DNA of 64,000 nucleotides, from contig NZ_LXYO01000033.1 of assembly GCF_001650915.1 (NCBI RefSeq), positions 62,001 through 126,000 on the forward strand, written 5' to 3'. The stretch's first letter is position 1. Every line of letters starts with the position of its first letter. The translations under genes and the position numbers were made by a program. The DNA comes from Marinobacter sp. EhC06. Its GTDB lineage: Bacteria > Pseudomonadota > Gammaproteobacteria > Pseudomonadales > Oleiphilaceae. A model generated the notes under the pieces. The model was given only the letters and a program-made list of their open reading frames with translations, was not told the origin of the DNA and made no database searches. Shown here piece after piece: positions 55,516 to 64,000 of the stretch.

Positions 55516-55554
55516 TACCAACCATTGGGGTAATTGACTATCCTCAAGGAGGTA
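55516..55554. promoter_or_regulatory. Composite NarL and FNR sites in the narK-narX divergent region
   Basis: Three overlapping elements lie in the 181-bp region. TACCAAC-CAT-TGGGGTA (55516-55532) has inverted heptamers with a 3-bp gap. TTGAC-TATC-CTCAA (55534-55547) is an FNR/ANR-type box, 8 of 10 matches. TATCCTC-AA-GGAGGTA (55539-55554) is a 7-2-7 NarL-like site overlapping the FNR box. Together they suggest joint oxygen and nitrate control of narKGHJI and perhaps narXL. Confidence 0.65.
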
Positions 55555-55622
55555 TCACGGAATCCTGGTGCGAGGCATAATTCACTCTGCCCCGCCAAAC
55601 GCATTGATGCGCACGAGATCGA

Positions 55623-57482
55623 ATGAAATCCAGAAGCCCGCTTGTAAACCGAATCGCCATCGTCGTTGGCGCAGTGGTGGTGACAGCCCTTGTCAGCATG
55701 GCGACCACGCTTGCGGTTTCCAAAAGCATCGAAGGCAATGCCACCGCGATCAATCTGGCGGGCGCCCTGCGCATGGGGGCATTCCAGTTGCTTGCCCGGA
55801 GCGCGGGGCCTGCCGTTCCAGAGACCGGGGAGGACTCGGTCATGAAGATGCTGGACGGCTACGAGACCAAGTTGGCTGACGCCAGCATTACCAACGCCAT
55901 CCCAGAGAGCCCCGACCATCCGCTCGCCGCCCAGTACCAGATCATTCTGGAATCCTGGGAAACCATGCTTCGGCCGGCCCTGCAGGAACACAACCAGGGC
56001 ACGCCTGTTTCAGCGGCCATGCTTGCCTCAACACAGCAATACGTTGATAACGTAGACCAGCTGGTGAAGATGCTGGAACAGCGAACCGAAGCCCGTATTG
56101 ACCTGCTGCACCTGATTCAGATAATCAGCCTGGCTTTCTCCATTCTTATCATCGTGGCGCTGTTCATTGATCTGAAAAACCGTATTTTGCGCCCACTGCG
56201 TAAACTGGTCAGTATCGCCATCGCGGTGGGCGATCAGGACTTTTCCCGCAAGGCCAACCTGAGCGGCTCCGACGAGCTGGCACAGCTTGGCCAGGCCTTT
56301 GACCAGATGACCAGCGAGCTGGCTCTGACTTACCACGAGCTGGAAGAAAGGGCCCGACTGAAAACGGAAGAGCTGGAAAGGAGCCACGCGGCCCTTCAGC
56401 TCCTGCACTCAGCCAGCCGGGACCTGTTTGCCAAACACGATCTGTGCAATGGGGCGATCCCCATGCTTCAGGAGCTTGAGCAGCTACTGGGCATTGGCCC
56501 GATCCGTCTCTATCTCCATGACAAGGAATCCTCGGAGCCAATTCAAGCAATCACGACCGCCAGCCGAGAGCGGCCCTTCTACTGCCGTGATCACCACTGC
56601 AATGCCTGCCTGGTGACGCCTGAGGCCTATGACGAGCTGCCCGTGGAATCCAACGACGGCCGTCGGCTGCTACTGCCGATCCGGACACCCGGACAGCTGC
56701 TGGGCACGCTGGAAGTCTGGTACCCGGCCAAAGAAGGTCTTTCGAAAACTTCTCGTCGGCTGTTGGAAACCCTCAGCGACCAGCTGGCCACCGCCATTTT
56801 CCTGGAACGGCAGATTACCGAGGAACAGCAGCAGACCCTTGCTGAAGAACGTACCGTGATCGCCCGTGAACTGCATGATTCCCTGGCCCAGTCACTGTCG
56901 TACCTGAAAATGCAGGTTGCCCGGTTGCGCCGCCTTAACATCGAAGGCGAGCAGCAGGAGATTCACGAGGCCATTCTCGATGAACTGAGCACTGGCCTGA
57001 ACAGCGCCTACCGACAGCTCCGGGAGTTGCTGGCCACCTTCCGGCTCAAGCTGGACACGCCGGATCTCGCTACTGCCCTGCAAAAAACCATTGAAGAGTT
57101 TTCCGAGCGGCTGGGTAAGCCGGTTGAGCTGAAGTACAATTTGCCGCCCCAGACCCTGTCGCCGAATGAAGAGATCCATACCCTGCAGATTGTGAGGGAA
57201 GGCCTTGCCAACGCGGTCAAACACGCAGACGCCACGGACATAACCGTGGATGTTCTGTTCGAATCACCGCAGGTACGGGTACGGATCCGGGATAATGGCA
57301 AGGGCCTGCCTGGCAGCGACCAGCCCGTCAACCATTACGGCCTGATCATCATGCAGGACCGCGCCCGGACCCTGGGCGGTAAGGTCGAGGTAAGCAACCG
57401 GGATGAACGGGGCGTGGAAGTCACCCTGGGGTTTGTTCCCAAAAGCCGAAACCTGATTCCCACAGAAGCATCAAATGCCTGA
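55623..57482 (+). CDS. narX: Nitrate/nitrite sensor histidine kinase
   Basis: A 619-residue kinase: two membrane segments (about 11-34 and 158-182), a periplasmic sensor with the nitrate-binding P-box [17 protein letters not shown] domain (about 185-240), a central GAF-like region with the cysteine cluster C321, C326, C329, and a HisKA_3 kinase with phospho-acceptor H418 ([18 protein letters not shown]) and ATPase motif [11 protein letters not shown] plus DNGKGLP. It phosphorylates NarL when nitrate is present. narL starts 17 bp downstream. Confidence 0.95.
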   Translation: MKSRSPLVNRIAIVVGAVVVTALVSMATTLAVSKSIEGNATAINLAGALRMGAFQLLARSAGPAVPETGEDSVMKMLDGYETKLADASITNAIPESPDHPLAAQYQIILESWETMLRPALQEHNQGTPVSAAMLASTQQYVDNVDQLVKMLEQRTEARIDLLHLIQIISLAFSILIIVALFIDLKNRILRPLRKLVSIAIAVGDQDFSRKANLSGSDELAQLGQAFDQMTSELALTYHELEERARLKTEELERSHAALQLLHSASRDLFAKHDLCNGAIPMLQELEQLLGIGPIRLYLHDKESSEPIQAITTASRERPFYCRDHHCNACLVTPEAYDELPVESNDGRRLLLPIRTPGQLLGTLEVWYPAKEGLSKTSRRLLETLSDQLATAIFLERQITEEQQQTLAEERTVIARELHDSLAQSLSYLKMQVARLRRLNIEGEQQEIHEAILDELSTGLNSAYRQLRELLATFRLKLDTPDLATALQKTIEEFSERLGKPVELKYNLPPQTLSPNEEIHTLQIVREGLANAVKHADATDITVDVLFESPQVRVRIRDNGKGLPGSDQPVNHYGLIIMQDRARTLGGKVEVSNRDERGVEVTLGFVPKSRNLIPTEASNA

Positions 57483-57499
57483 CAACAAGAGAGAACCCG

Positions 57500-58159
57500 A
57501 TGTCTGAGTCACCCGCAAGTATTCTGTTGATCGACGATCACCCGCTTCTTCGCCAGGGCATCAAACAGCTGATCGACATGGAAGACGATATGGTCGTGGC
57601 CGGGGAGGCCAGCAACGCCGCCGACGGCATTCGGCTGGCCACTGAACTGGAGCCCGACCTGATCCTGATGGACCTGAACATGCCCGAGATGGACGGCATC
57701 GAAGCGCTCAAGAAATTGCGGGAACAGAACATCAGCTCCCGCATTGTCATGTTCACCGTGTCGGACCAGGAAGACGACGTGGTAGCGGCTCTCCGGGCCG
57801 GTGCAGACGGCTACCTGCTGAAGGACATGGAGCCGGAAGACATGATCAACCAGCTCCATCAGGCGGCGGTCGGCAAAATGGTGATCAGTGACCGACTGAC
57901 CACCCTGTTGGCAGAGGCATTGCGCTCCAACAAACCCCAGCAGGCATCACGCCCCGATTTCGACAGCCTCACACCACGGGAAAAGGATATTCTGCGCCTG
58001 ATTGCCGAGGGCCTCTCCAACAAAATGATTGGTCGCAAGCTCGACATCAGCGACGGCACCGTAAAAGTCCACGTGAAACACCTGCTGAAGAAACTGAACC
58101 TGCGCTCCCGGGTGGAAGTGGCCGTTTGGGCGGTGGAAGAAGGCCTCCACAAGGGCTGA
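57500..58159 (+). CDS. narL: Nitrate/nitrite response regulator
   Basis: A 219-residue response regulator: receiver domain with phospho-acceptor D58 ([12 protein letters not shown]), acidic pair [10 protein letters not shown] and K108 ([10 protein letters not shown]), then a LuxR-type helix-turn-helix (about 150-215, [43 protein letters not shown]). Probably binds the heptamer-type palindromes described upstream of narK, narG and moaA. Its stop codon overlaps a candidate FNR box. Confidence 0.95.
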   Translation: MSESPASILLIDDHPLLRQGIKQLIDMEDDMVVAGEASNAADGIRLATELEPDLILMDLNMPEMDGIEALKKLREQNISSRIVMFTVSDQEDDVVAALRAGADGYLLKDMEPEDMINQLHQAAVGKMVISDRLTTLLAEALRSNKPQQASRPDFDSLTPREKDILRLIAEGLSNKMIGRKLDISDGTVKVHVKHLLKKLNLRSRVEVAVWAVEEGLHKG

Positions 58160-58169
58160 GTTATATCAA
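58156..58169. promoter_or_regulatory. Candidate FNR-type box upstream of ubiT
   Basis: CTGAG-TTAT-ATCAA, one perfect half-site and TGA preserved in the other (8 of 10). It overlaps the narL stop codon and is centred about 65 bp before ubiT. That would place a start of transcription near 58204 if used as a class II activator site. Confidence 0.45.
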
Positions 58170-58187
58170 ATCGTTCCAGAGCCCTTT

Positions 58188-58227
58188 GCTTTACTCTAGG
58201 CCGGTTACTGACCGCCCGGAGTAAAGC
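58188..58227 (+). promoter_or_regulatory. Hairpin that hides the ubiT ribosome-binding site
   Basis: GCTTTACTC (58188-58196) is perfectly complementary to GAGTAAAGC (58219-58227), which ends at the base before the ubiT ATG. The likely ribosome site GGAG (58218-58221) is largely inside the 3' arm. The loop is 22 nt and can form its own small stem. It could regulate translation. Confidence 0.45.
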
Positions 58228-58734
58228 ATGGCTTTTCCACTAGTTTCCATCACCTCCCTGAACTCTCCCCTCGTGGGGCAAACGCTTTCGGTCCTTCGGG
58301 AGTACCTGCCCTCCCCCGTGCCCATGCTAGGCGCTATTGATCGCCGAATCCCGGTGCCCCTGAAGCAGCTGGCTGCAGAAGCGCCGCTTAATCGCATTTT
58401 TGCCCAGGCAATCGATGATGGAGAATTCGATGACTTCGAAGGCCGACGTATTCGTCTGGAGGTGAATGGCGGACAACCCGGTATCACCATTGGCTTCTGG
58501 GCCGGGCGACTCCGGGTGATCGATGGCGCCGGCGAAGCAACCATCCGCGGCTCGCTGACCGCCTTCAGAACCCTGGCGGAACGTCGACAGGACCCCGACC
58601 AGTTGTTTTTCCAGCGTCGGCTGGTTATTGAAGGCGACACCGAGCTGGGCCTGGGGCTGAAGAACCTGCTCGATAGCCTGGAGTGGCAGCTTACTTTTCG
58701 GAACTTCCGCCCTAAAGGCTGTCCTTCAGAATAA
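58228..58734 (+). CDS. ubiT: UbiT-like SCP2 lipid-binding protein for O2-independent ubiquinone synthesis
   Basis: A 168-residue protein with an SCP2 sterol-carrier fold (about 35-130, ITIGFWAGRLRVIDGAGEATIRGSLTAFRTLAERRQDPDQLFFQRRLVIEGDTELGLGLKNLLD-type pattern). The RRLVIEGDTELGLGLKNLLD end is characteristic of UbiT (YhbT), which binds quinone intermediates and with UbiU and UbiV allows ubiquinone synthesis without oxygen. Anaerobic quinone supply fits beside quinol-using nitrate and NO reductases. ubiUV are not in the window. The 3' end overlaps the convergent DUF488 gene by 23 bp. Confidence 0.82.
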   Translation: MAFPLVSITSLNSPLVGQTLSVLREYLPSPVPMLGAIDRRIPVPLKQLAAEAPLNRIFAQAIDDGEFDDFEGRRIRLEVNGGQPGITIGFWAGRLRVIDGAGEATIRGSLTAFRTLAERRQDPDQLFFQRRLVIEGDTELGLGLKNLLDSLEWQLTFRNFRPKGCPSE

Positions 58735-59101
58735 AGTCCCGGAGCGCCACCGCGTTGTTATGCTCGGTGTCTTTGGCCGCAAACACTAGCGTTATGGAGT
58801 CATTTTGCTCAAGCAGTTTCTTGAGTGCCTCAAGATCCTCGCCGGCATCACCTGATGTCAGCTCTTCAAGGTACCGCTCCCGAAACTCCGGCCATTTATC
58901 CGGATCGTGACCGAACCACTTTCGCAGTTCAGTTGACGGCGCCAGCCCCTTCAGCCAGTGGGCTATATCCGCATCTTCTTTGGCCAATCCCCGAGGCCAG
59001 ATACGGTCAACAAGCACCCGTGGGCCATCTGAGCGTTCTGCTGCTTCGTAAGCGCGTTTCAGTTGGATATTCAAGATATGCTCCACCCTGAATGTGTGCA
59101 T
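58712..59101 (-). CDS. DUF488 family protein
   Basis: A 129-residue protein from the ATG at 59101, with an alternative ATG at 59134. The family pattern is QLKRAYEAAERSDGPRVLVDRIWPRGLAKEDADI, LAPSTELRKWFGHDPDKWPEFRERY and ITLVFAAKDTEHNNAVAL. DUF488 (YeaO-like) proteins are small cytoplasmic proteins of unknown function. It overlaps the end of ubiT. Confidence 0.85.
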   Translation of the reverse strand: MHTFRVEHILNIQLKRAYEAAERSDGPRVLVDRIWPRGLAKEDADIAHWLKGLAPSTELRKWFGHDPDKWPEFRERYLEELTSGDAGEDLEALKKLLEQNDSITLVFAAKDTEHNNAVALRDFILKDSL

Positions 59102-59197
59102 CTTCCAGCCTATCCCGAACATCCAGAAATTCAAAAAATGGCCTGACCGTCAGGATGCAGCACCCACCTTGCTTTCTCAGGCATCATAACCCAGAAT

Positions 59198-59215
59198 AAA
59201 GTAATTAATTACTTT
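59198..59215. promoter_or_regulatory. Perfect 18-bp palindrome before the TetR-RND operon
   Basis: AAAGTAATTAATTACTTT, perfectly symmetric, ends 15 bp before the start codon of the TetR-type gene. Size and position are those of an autoregulatory TetR-family operator. Confidence 0.65.
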
Positions 59216-59230
59216 CTTTCCCTGAAGCCT

Positions 59231-59869
59231 ATGCCGACGATCAACGAAAAAACCAAACGCGCCTACCAAAACACAAAACTGCGCCAATCCTCCACCATTG
59301 AGGCAGTCATCCAGCTTTGCGCCGAGCAGGATCCTGCCACCCTCACTACGGCCCGGATTGCCAATGAAATTGGACTCTCGCAGGGAGCGCTGTTCAAGCA
59401 TTTCCCCAACAAGAGCCGGTTATGGGAATCGGTGGCCGGCTGGGTGTCAGGGCAGATTACGCGGGAGGTCTTCAGTGCCGCTGACCAACATCAGCAGGCG
59501 GACCAGGCACTCGAAGCCATGTTCCTGGCCCACGTAGGCTTTATTGCCCGGCATCCGGGCATTCCTCGCCTGATGCTGGGGGAGTTGCAGAAGCCCGGCA
59601 ACGGCCCTGCTAAAAACATCATCCGCCAGACTCTCGCACGCTACCGGAAGAAGGTGATCGGGTTATTGGACCTCGGTATACAACAAGGTCTCATTACTTC
59701 CGATATCGATACCGAGGCCGCGGCGGTGCTGTACCTCGGAGCCATTCAGGGGCTGGTGGTTCAGGCCATGGTCAGTGGCGAAATTAATACTCTGGAGCAA
59801 GCGGCACCTCGAATCTTCAAGCTCTACAGCGCCAGCTTTCGGGGGATGTCAGATGACCCGGAAAAATAA
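59231..59869 (+). CDS. TetR-family regulator of the RND efflux operon
   Basis: A 212-residue regulator with N-terminal helix-turn-helix (about 20-65, LTTARIANEIGLSQGALFKHFPNKSRLWESV) and a ligand-binding C-terminal helical domain (about 85-205). It overlaps the membrane-fusion protein gene by 17 bp, so regulator and pump are one transcript. A perfect palindrome directly upstream suggests autorepression. The inducer is unknown. Confidence 0.9.
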   Translation: MPTINEKTKRAYQNTKLRQSSTIEAVIQLCAEQDPATLTTARIANEIGLSQGALFKHFPNKSRLWESVAGWVSGQITREVFSAADQHQQADQALEAMFLAHVGFIARHPGIPRLMLGELQKPGNGPAKNIIRQTLARYRKKVIGLLDLGIQQGLITSDIDTEAAAVLYLGAIQGLVVQAMVSGEINTLEQAAPRIFKLYSASFRGMSDDPEK

Positions 59870-61181
59870 ACTGGCTTTGGGCCTGGCGTTGATCGTCGGC
59901 ATCGTCTTTGTCGTGATCATGGTAAATCTGAAACAACCGCCAGAACGGATTGAGGCACAGACGGCCGCGACCCCGGTGCGGACTCTCGAGGTAACACCCC
60001 GAGTGTTCCGCATCGAAGCCCGGGGCTACGGTCAGGTGCTGCCGGCCCAAAGCTGGAATGCAGTGGCCAATGTTGGTGGGCGGGTCATCTGGAAACATCC
60101 TGATCTGGAAAGCGGTAACCTGATCGCCGCGGGTACCCGGCTGCTCCAGATCGATCCCACCCGCTATGAGCTGGCCGCAGCAGCTGCCAGAGCGGACCTG
60201 ACCGGCATAGAAGCTGAACTGCGACAAATTGAGCAAGAGGAGCGCAATACCAGAGAATCACTCAAGCTGGAGGAACGCCGGCTGACGCTGGCAAGGCGGG
60301 AACTGGACCGGGCAAGAACCCTGGCCGCGAGGGGCGCCCTATCCGAAACTCGGTATGACGAGCAGCAGCTGGCGACCCTGCAGCAGGAACAGGCGGTTCA
60401 GAGCCTGAGTAACCAGTTGAACCTGATTCCGGTGAGGCGGGATACCCTGGAAGCCCGCAAGGCCAGGGCGGAGTCGGTCCTGGCCGGTGCCCTGGAAGAC
60501 CTGAAAGACACCCGCTTTGAAGCGCCCTGGGATCTCCGGGTACATAAGGCCGATATCGACAACGGCCAGCACGTCAGCCCGGGCCGGCCCCTGTTCATTG
60601 CCGACAACATAGCCCGGGCCGAGGCGAAAGTGCAGCTGGAAGTGGCGGAACTGCGCCGGGTGTTATCTCAACTGTCGGACGGCAGCCTGCCGGACCCTGG
60701 CGCCGGCACAACCAACCACTTCACCGATTTTCATGAAAAGATACCTCTGGGTGACCTGGACATCCGGGTGATGCCCACCAATGTGCCGGATGCGCACTGG
60801 CCCGGAGAACTTACCCGGGTGACCAGCAGTCTCGACCCGGCGACACGCACGGTTCAGGTGGTAGTTTTGGTGGAAGAGCCTTATCGCAACGCCAATCCGC
60901 CGGCCCGCCCACCGCTGGTTCGAAACATGTTTGTGCAGGCCACGATTGCCGCTCCTACTCCCGAGCCGGTTATCGTGATCCCGGCCAGCGCCGTCCACCA
61001 GGGTGTGGTGTACCTTGTTGATGAGGACAATCGACTGCAGCGCAGGGAGGTCTCGATCTCCTGGCAACAAGGAGACAAGACTGTGATCAACGAAGGCTTG
61101 GCGCCCGGGGAATTACTGGTGCTGGATGATCTTGTGCCCGCCATAGACGGCACCTTGCTGGCCCCGGGAGACCAACCATGA
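59853..61181 (+). CDS. RND efflux membrane-fusion (adaptor) protein
   Basis: A 442-residue HlyD/AcrA-type periplasmic adaptor from the ATG at 59853; the frame extends to 59775 inside the TetR gene. N-terminal anchor KLALGLALIVGIVFVVIMV, lipoyl-like halves (NVGGRVIWKHPDLESGNLIAAGTRLLQID and FEAPWDLRVHKADIDNGQHV), a coiled-coil hairpin (about 105-210) and beta-barrel domain. It links the RND pump to an outer-membrane channel that is not in the window. It overlaps the pump start by 4 bp. Confidence 0.92.
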   Translation: MTRKNKLALGLALIVGIVFVVIMVNLKQPPERIEAQTAATPVRTLEVTPRVFRIEARGYGQVLPAQSWNAVANVGGRVIWKHPDLESGNLIAAGTRLLQIDPTRYELAAAAARADLTGIEAELRQIEQEERNTRESLKLEERRLTLARRELDRARTLAARGALSETRYDEQQLATLQQEQAVQSLSNQLNLIPVRRDTLEARKARAESVLAGALEDLKDTRFEAPWDLRVHKADIDNGQHVSPGRPLFIADNIARAEAKVQLEVAELRRVLSQLSDGSLPDPGAGTTNHFTDFHEKIPLGDLDIRVMPTNVPDAHWPGELTRVTSSLDPATRTVQVVVLVEEPYRNANPPARPPLVRNMFVQATIAAPTPEPVIVIPASAVHQGVVYLVDEDNRLQRREVSISWQQGDKTVINEGLAPGELLVLDDLVPAIDGTLLAPGDQP

Positions 61182-64000
61182 TCCGCTGGTTCGCGGGGCA
61201 TCCCACGGCAGCCAACCTGCTGCTGATTTTGATGCTGGCCGCCGGCCTGTTTGCCGCCCCCAACCTTACCCGGGAAACCTTTCCGGACTACTTGCCGCCG
61301 GAAGTCAGCATCACCATCGAATACCGGGGTGCTACAGCGGCCGACGTGGAGGAAGCCATTTGCCAGCGCCTGGGTGAAGCCCTGCAGCAGGTAGAGCACA
61401 TGCAGGAGATCCGCTGCACGGCCCGGGAAAACCAGGCTCAGACCATTGCCAGCATGGAGCCCGGTGGCGACATGGGCCAGTTTCTGGACGACATCCGCAC
61501 GGAAATCGAGGCCCTCACCGACCTGCCGGAGGAAGCCGAAGACCCGATCATCCGGGAGCTTTATCGCACCGACCTGGTCGCTGCTATCGCGGTCACTGGC
61601 CCCATGAGTTTCGTCCACCTGGAAAGCTACACCAGGCAGTTGGAAGACCACCTGTTTGCCATCGAAGGCGTTGCCAATGTGGTACCGGTTGGCCTGTCCC
61701 AGCGCCAGTGGCAAGTGGAGATATCCCGGGATCGCTTGCGGCAGTATGGTTTGGGCGTTCAGGATATCGCCCGGGCCATCAGCAGTCAGAACGTCGACAT
61801 GCCCCTGGGCACCCTGGAGACCCACAGCCAGGATATCCAGCTCCGTTTTGTGGATGAGCGGCGCTCGCTGCAAACACTTGCCAGCCTGCCTGTACTCGGC
61901 AGTCAGCCCGGAGCCGTGCTCACCCTTGGCGATATCGCCACACTGTCTGAAACTTATGAACGGAGGGAGGAGCGGGTCGAGTTCAATGGCCAGCAGGCGA
62001 TCATTCTGGAAATCCACAAAAACCGGGATGAAGATGCCCTAAGGGTAATGGGCGCGCTGCAGGCGTTCATTACTGAAGAAACCGCCCGGCGAGGTGGAAC
62101 GGTAAACCTTGAGATCACCCAGGATATGACCTCCATCGTCAAGGACCGCCTGCAGATGCTGGTCGGCAACGGGGTTACCGGACTGGTACTGGTGGGGCTG
62201 GTAATGGCCCTGTTCTTCCGGCCCCGGCTGGCATTCTGGGCGCTGTTCGGGCTGCCCGCGGCCTTTGCCGGCGCCTTCGTGATGATGGCCCTGGCCGGGC
62301 TGTCCCTGAACATGATCACCCTGGTGGCACTACTGATGGCCATCGGCATCGTGATGGACGATTCGGTGGTGGTCACCGAGAACATCGCCCGTCATGCCTC
62401 CGAAGGCGCTACTCCGCTTCAAGCCGCCGCCCAGGGCACCCTGGAAATCCTCCCGGGCGTGTTGTCCTCGTTTCTGACTACCGTCTCGGTGTTTTTGCCC
62501 CTCGCGTTTCTGGCCGGCGAGCTTGGTTCGGTACTGGAGGTTTTGCCGGTAGTGCTTATTGCAGCCCTGGCCGCCTCGTTGATCGAAGCCTTCTGGATTC
62601 TGCCTCATCACCTGAAGAGTGGTTTGGGCCAAGGCCGGGACAAACCCGCTTCCCGCTTTCGCGCTCGGTTTGACCGGGTCTTTGAAGCAAGCCGGGAAAA
62701 GGTGGGGCAACTGGCTGACACAGCCATCCGCTTTCGCTACGGAGTGTTAGCCGGGGTGCTGATCATTCCGCTGGGGTCCGTCGGCCTGATGGCGGGCGGC
62801 CACGTGCGCATGGAGGCCATGCCGGAAATCGACGGTGATGTACTGGAAGCCCGGTTGCTGATGCCCCAGGGCACTCCACTGCACCGGACCCGCGAAATCA
62901 CCAACCGGATTTCCGCAGCCATGCTCAGACTCAACGAGGAATACACCCCACAGCAGCCTGACGGCCAGGCACTGGTGCGCAACGTCCAGACCCGTTTCAA
63001 CCAGCACGCAGGTGCCGGCGAGAAAGGCGCTCATGTGGCCACGGTGATGGCCGACCTGCTCACAGCGGAAAACCGTACCGTCGATCTGGCCACCCTGACC
63101 AACCGCTGGTACCAGGAAATCGGCGATATCCCCGGCCTGATTGCTCTGAATATTCAGGAACCGGGATTCGGCCCGGCGGGCACTCCGATCGAGATCCGGT
63201 TGCAGGGCAGCGACCTGGATCAGCTAAAAGAAGCGGCCCGTTTTATGGGTAATGCGGTGGCCCAGTACACCGGCACCTTCAACGTGCTGGAGGACCTGCG
63301 GCCCGGCAAACCCCAGCGCACATTGAAACTCAAAGACAGCGCCCTGCCCCTGGGCTTGACCGCCAGCGATATCGCCAGACAGATCCGCACCGCACTGCTG
63401 GGCGATATTGTCGATACAGTTCAGATAGACGACCAGCACATCGAAATTCTGGTCCGCCAGAACCGGGCCGAACGCTCCACCCGGGCGTTCCTGGAAGATA
63501 CTGTTATTGCCGGCAAGACCGGCCAGATGATCCCGCTACGAGAGGTAGCCGACATCACCGAAGAACGCCAGTGGGCCCAGGTTACCCGCATTGATGGTCT
63601 GCGCACTGTGACAGTATCGGCGGATGTGAACGGCCGTCAGACCAATGCCGATGCCATCGTTACCGACCTTCAGAATCATGCGTTTCCAGAGTTTCGCGAA
63701 CGATGGCCCGAACTCACTCTTCAGGTAGAGGGCCAGACCGCCCGCTCCCGGGAAACCGGCCAGTCCATCGCCCAAGGCCTGTTGATTGGCTTGCTGGGCA
63801 TTTTCCTGATCCTCTCATTCCAGTTCCGCAGCTATCTGGAGCCGCTCATCGTGATGCTGTCGATTCCGGTGGCTTTCATGGGTGCGGTCTGGGGCCACCT
63901 GATCATGGGCTACAACCTTTCCATGCCCTCGATAATCGGCGCGGCGTCTCTGGCTGGCATTGTGGTCAACAATGCCATCCTGCTGGTACAGTTCATAAAG
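61178..64000 (+). CDS. RND efflux pump (AcrB/MexF-superfamily), 3' end outside the window
   Basis: The frame stays open from the ATG at 61178 to the right edge, 941 codons, so roughly 80-100 residues are missing. N-terminal MIRWFAGHPTAANLLLILML is a typical RND start. Family features are the ITIEYRGATAADVEEAICQRL porter strand, proton-relay segment LLMAIGIVMDDSVVVTENIARH, and final GIVVNNAILLVQF. A substrate cannot be deduced. Many close relatives with this N-terminus (AANLLLI) are of the less studied group related to metal or small hydrophobic compound export. Confidence 0.93.
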   Translation, partial: MIRWFAGHPTAANLLLILMLAAGLFAAPNLTRETFPDYLPPEVSITIEYRGATAADVEEAICQRLGEALQQVEHMQEIRCTARENQAQTIASMEPGGDMGQFLDDIRTEIEALTDLPEEAEDPIIRELYRTDLVAAIAVTGPMSFVHLESYTRQLEDHLFAIEGVANVVPVGLSQRQWQVEISRDRLRQYGLGVQDIARAISSQNVDMPLGTLETHSQDIQLRFVDERRSLQTLASLPVLGSQPGAVLTLGDIATLSETYERREERVEFNGQQAIILEIHKNRDEDALRVMGALQAFITEETARRGGTVNLEITQDMTSIVKDRLQMLVGNGVTGLVLVGLVMALFFRPRLAFWALFGLPAAFAGAFVMMALAGLSLNMITLVALLMAIGIVMDDSVVVTENIARHASEGATPLQAAAQGTLEILPGVLSSFLTTVSVFLPLAFLAGELGSVLEVLPVVLIAALAASLIEAFWILPHHLKSGLGQGRDKPASRFRARFDRVFEASREKVGQLADTAIRFRYGVLAGVLIIPLGSVGLMAGGHVRMEAMPEIDGDVLEARLLMPQGTPLHRTREITNRISAAMLRLNEEYTPQQPDGQALVRNVQTRFNQHAGAGEKGAHVATVMADLLTAENRTVDLATLTNRWYQEIGDIPGLIALNIQEPGFGPAGTPIEIRLQGSDLDQLKEAARFMGNAVAQYTGTFNVLEDLRPGKPQRTLKLKDSALPLGLTASDIARQIRTALLGDIVDTVQIDDQHIEILVRQNRAERSTRAFLEDTVIAGKTGQMIPLREVADITEERQWAQVTRIDGLRTVTVSADVNGRQTNADAIVTDLQNHAFPEFRERWPELTLQVEGQTARSRETGQSIAQGLLIGLLGIFLILSFQFRSYLEPLIVMLSIPVAFMGAVWGHLIMGYNLSMPSIIGAASLAGIVVNNAILLVQFIK

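Noticed and set aside
1..64000. CRISPR arrays, tRNA or rRNA genes, complete insertion sequences, integrase genes
   Set aside because: No regularly spaced repeats, no recognisable RNA gene and no transposase or integrase coding sequence was found. The two hairpin elements have no coding capacity.

Overview
The window is about 64 kb of a moderately GC-rich gammaproteobacterial chromosome, almost certainly Marinobacter or a very close relative. The strongest single clue is the wax ester synthase at 25004-26473, which reads like the WS2 enzyme known from Marinobacter. The BirA, NsrR, FNR/ANR and NarL-type sites and the denitrification gene order fit that assignment. No tRNA, rRNA, CRISPR array or intact insertion sequence was seen.

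Layout. 1-1251 (minus): the end of a type VI secretion locus, with a PAAR spike-tip protein followed by an out-of-frame, start-less remnant of a DUF2235 (Tle-type) lipase effector that runs off the left edge. 1252-12407: housekeeping and envelope genes: bioA behind a BirA-like operator, rsmE, a DUF445 membrane protein, an HDOD protein, a YihY-family protein, a FadL-like porin, an orphan MalE-type binding protein, a 2-hydroxyacid dehydrogenase and thiopurine methyltransferase. 12408-19143: the stress operon prkA-yeaH-spoVR with a PhoD-like hydrolase attached. 19144-24788: a TrpB2-type synthase, a TonB-dependent receptor, an LrgA/LrgB pair and a bile-acid:sodium-symporter-family transporter. 25004-29539: lipid genes, namely wax ester synthase, a DesT/FabR-like TetR repressor, and a divergent ferredoxin reductase-desaturase pair with three palindromic candidate operators between them. 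29529-31364: a 7TMR-DISM diguanylate cyclase.

31477-58734 is an anaerobic nitrate respiration and denitrification island. NsrR and two small membrane proteins stand opposite a quinol-type NO reductase, with NsrR-like sites between. moaA supplies molybdenum cofactor chemistry. nosRZDFYL (minus strand) handles N2O. Two little-studied genes link nosR to a Dnr-type CRP/FNR regulator. narKGHJI with a parvulin prolyl isomerase runs on the minus strand, divergent from narXL. ubiT follows narL. Nitrate to nitrite, NO to N2O, and N2O to N2 are all encoded, but no nitrite reductase (nirS/nirK) lies in the window.

58712-64000: a DUF488 protein, then a TetR regulator with a perfect palindrome just upstream, an RND membrane-fusion protein and an RND pump running off the right edge.

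The most unusual non-coding signal is a pair of about 118-bp elements (39973-40090 and 46164-46281). They share a nearly identical 58-nt core but are flanked by 30-bp inverted arms whose outer parts differ between copies while remaining self-complementary in each. A third hairpin with similar architecture but a different core lies at 12038-12128.
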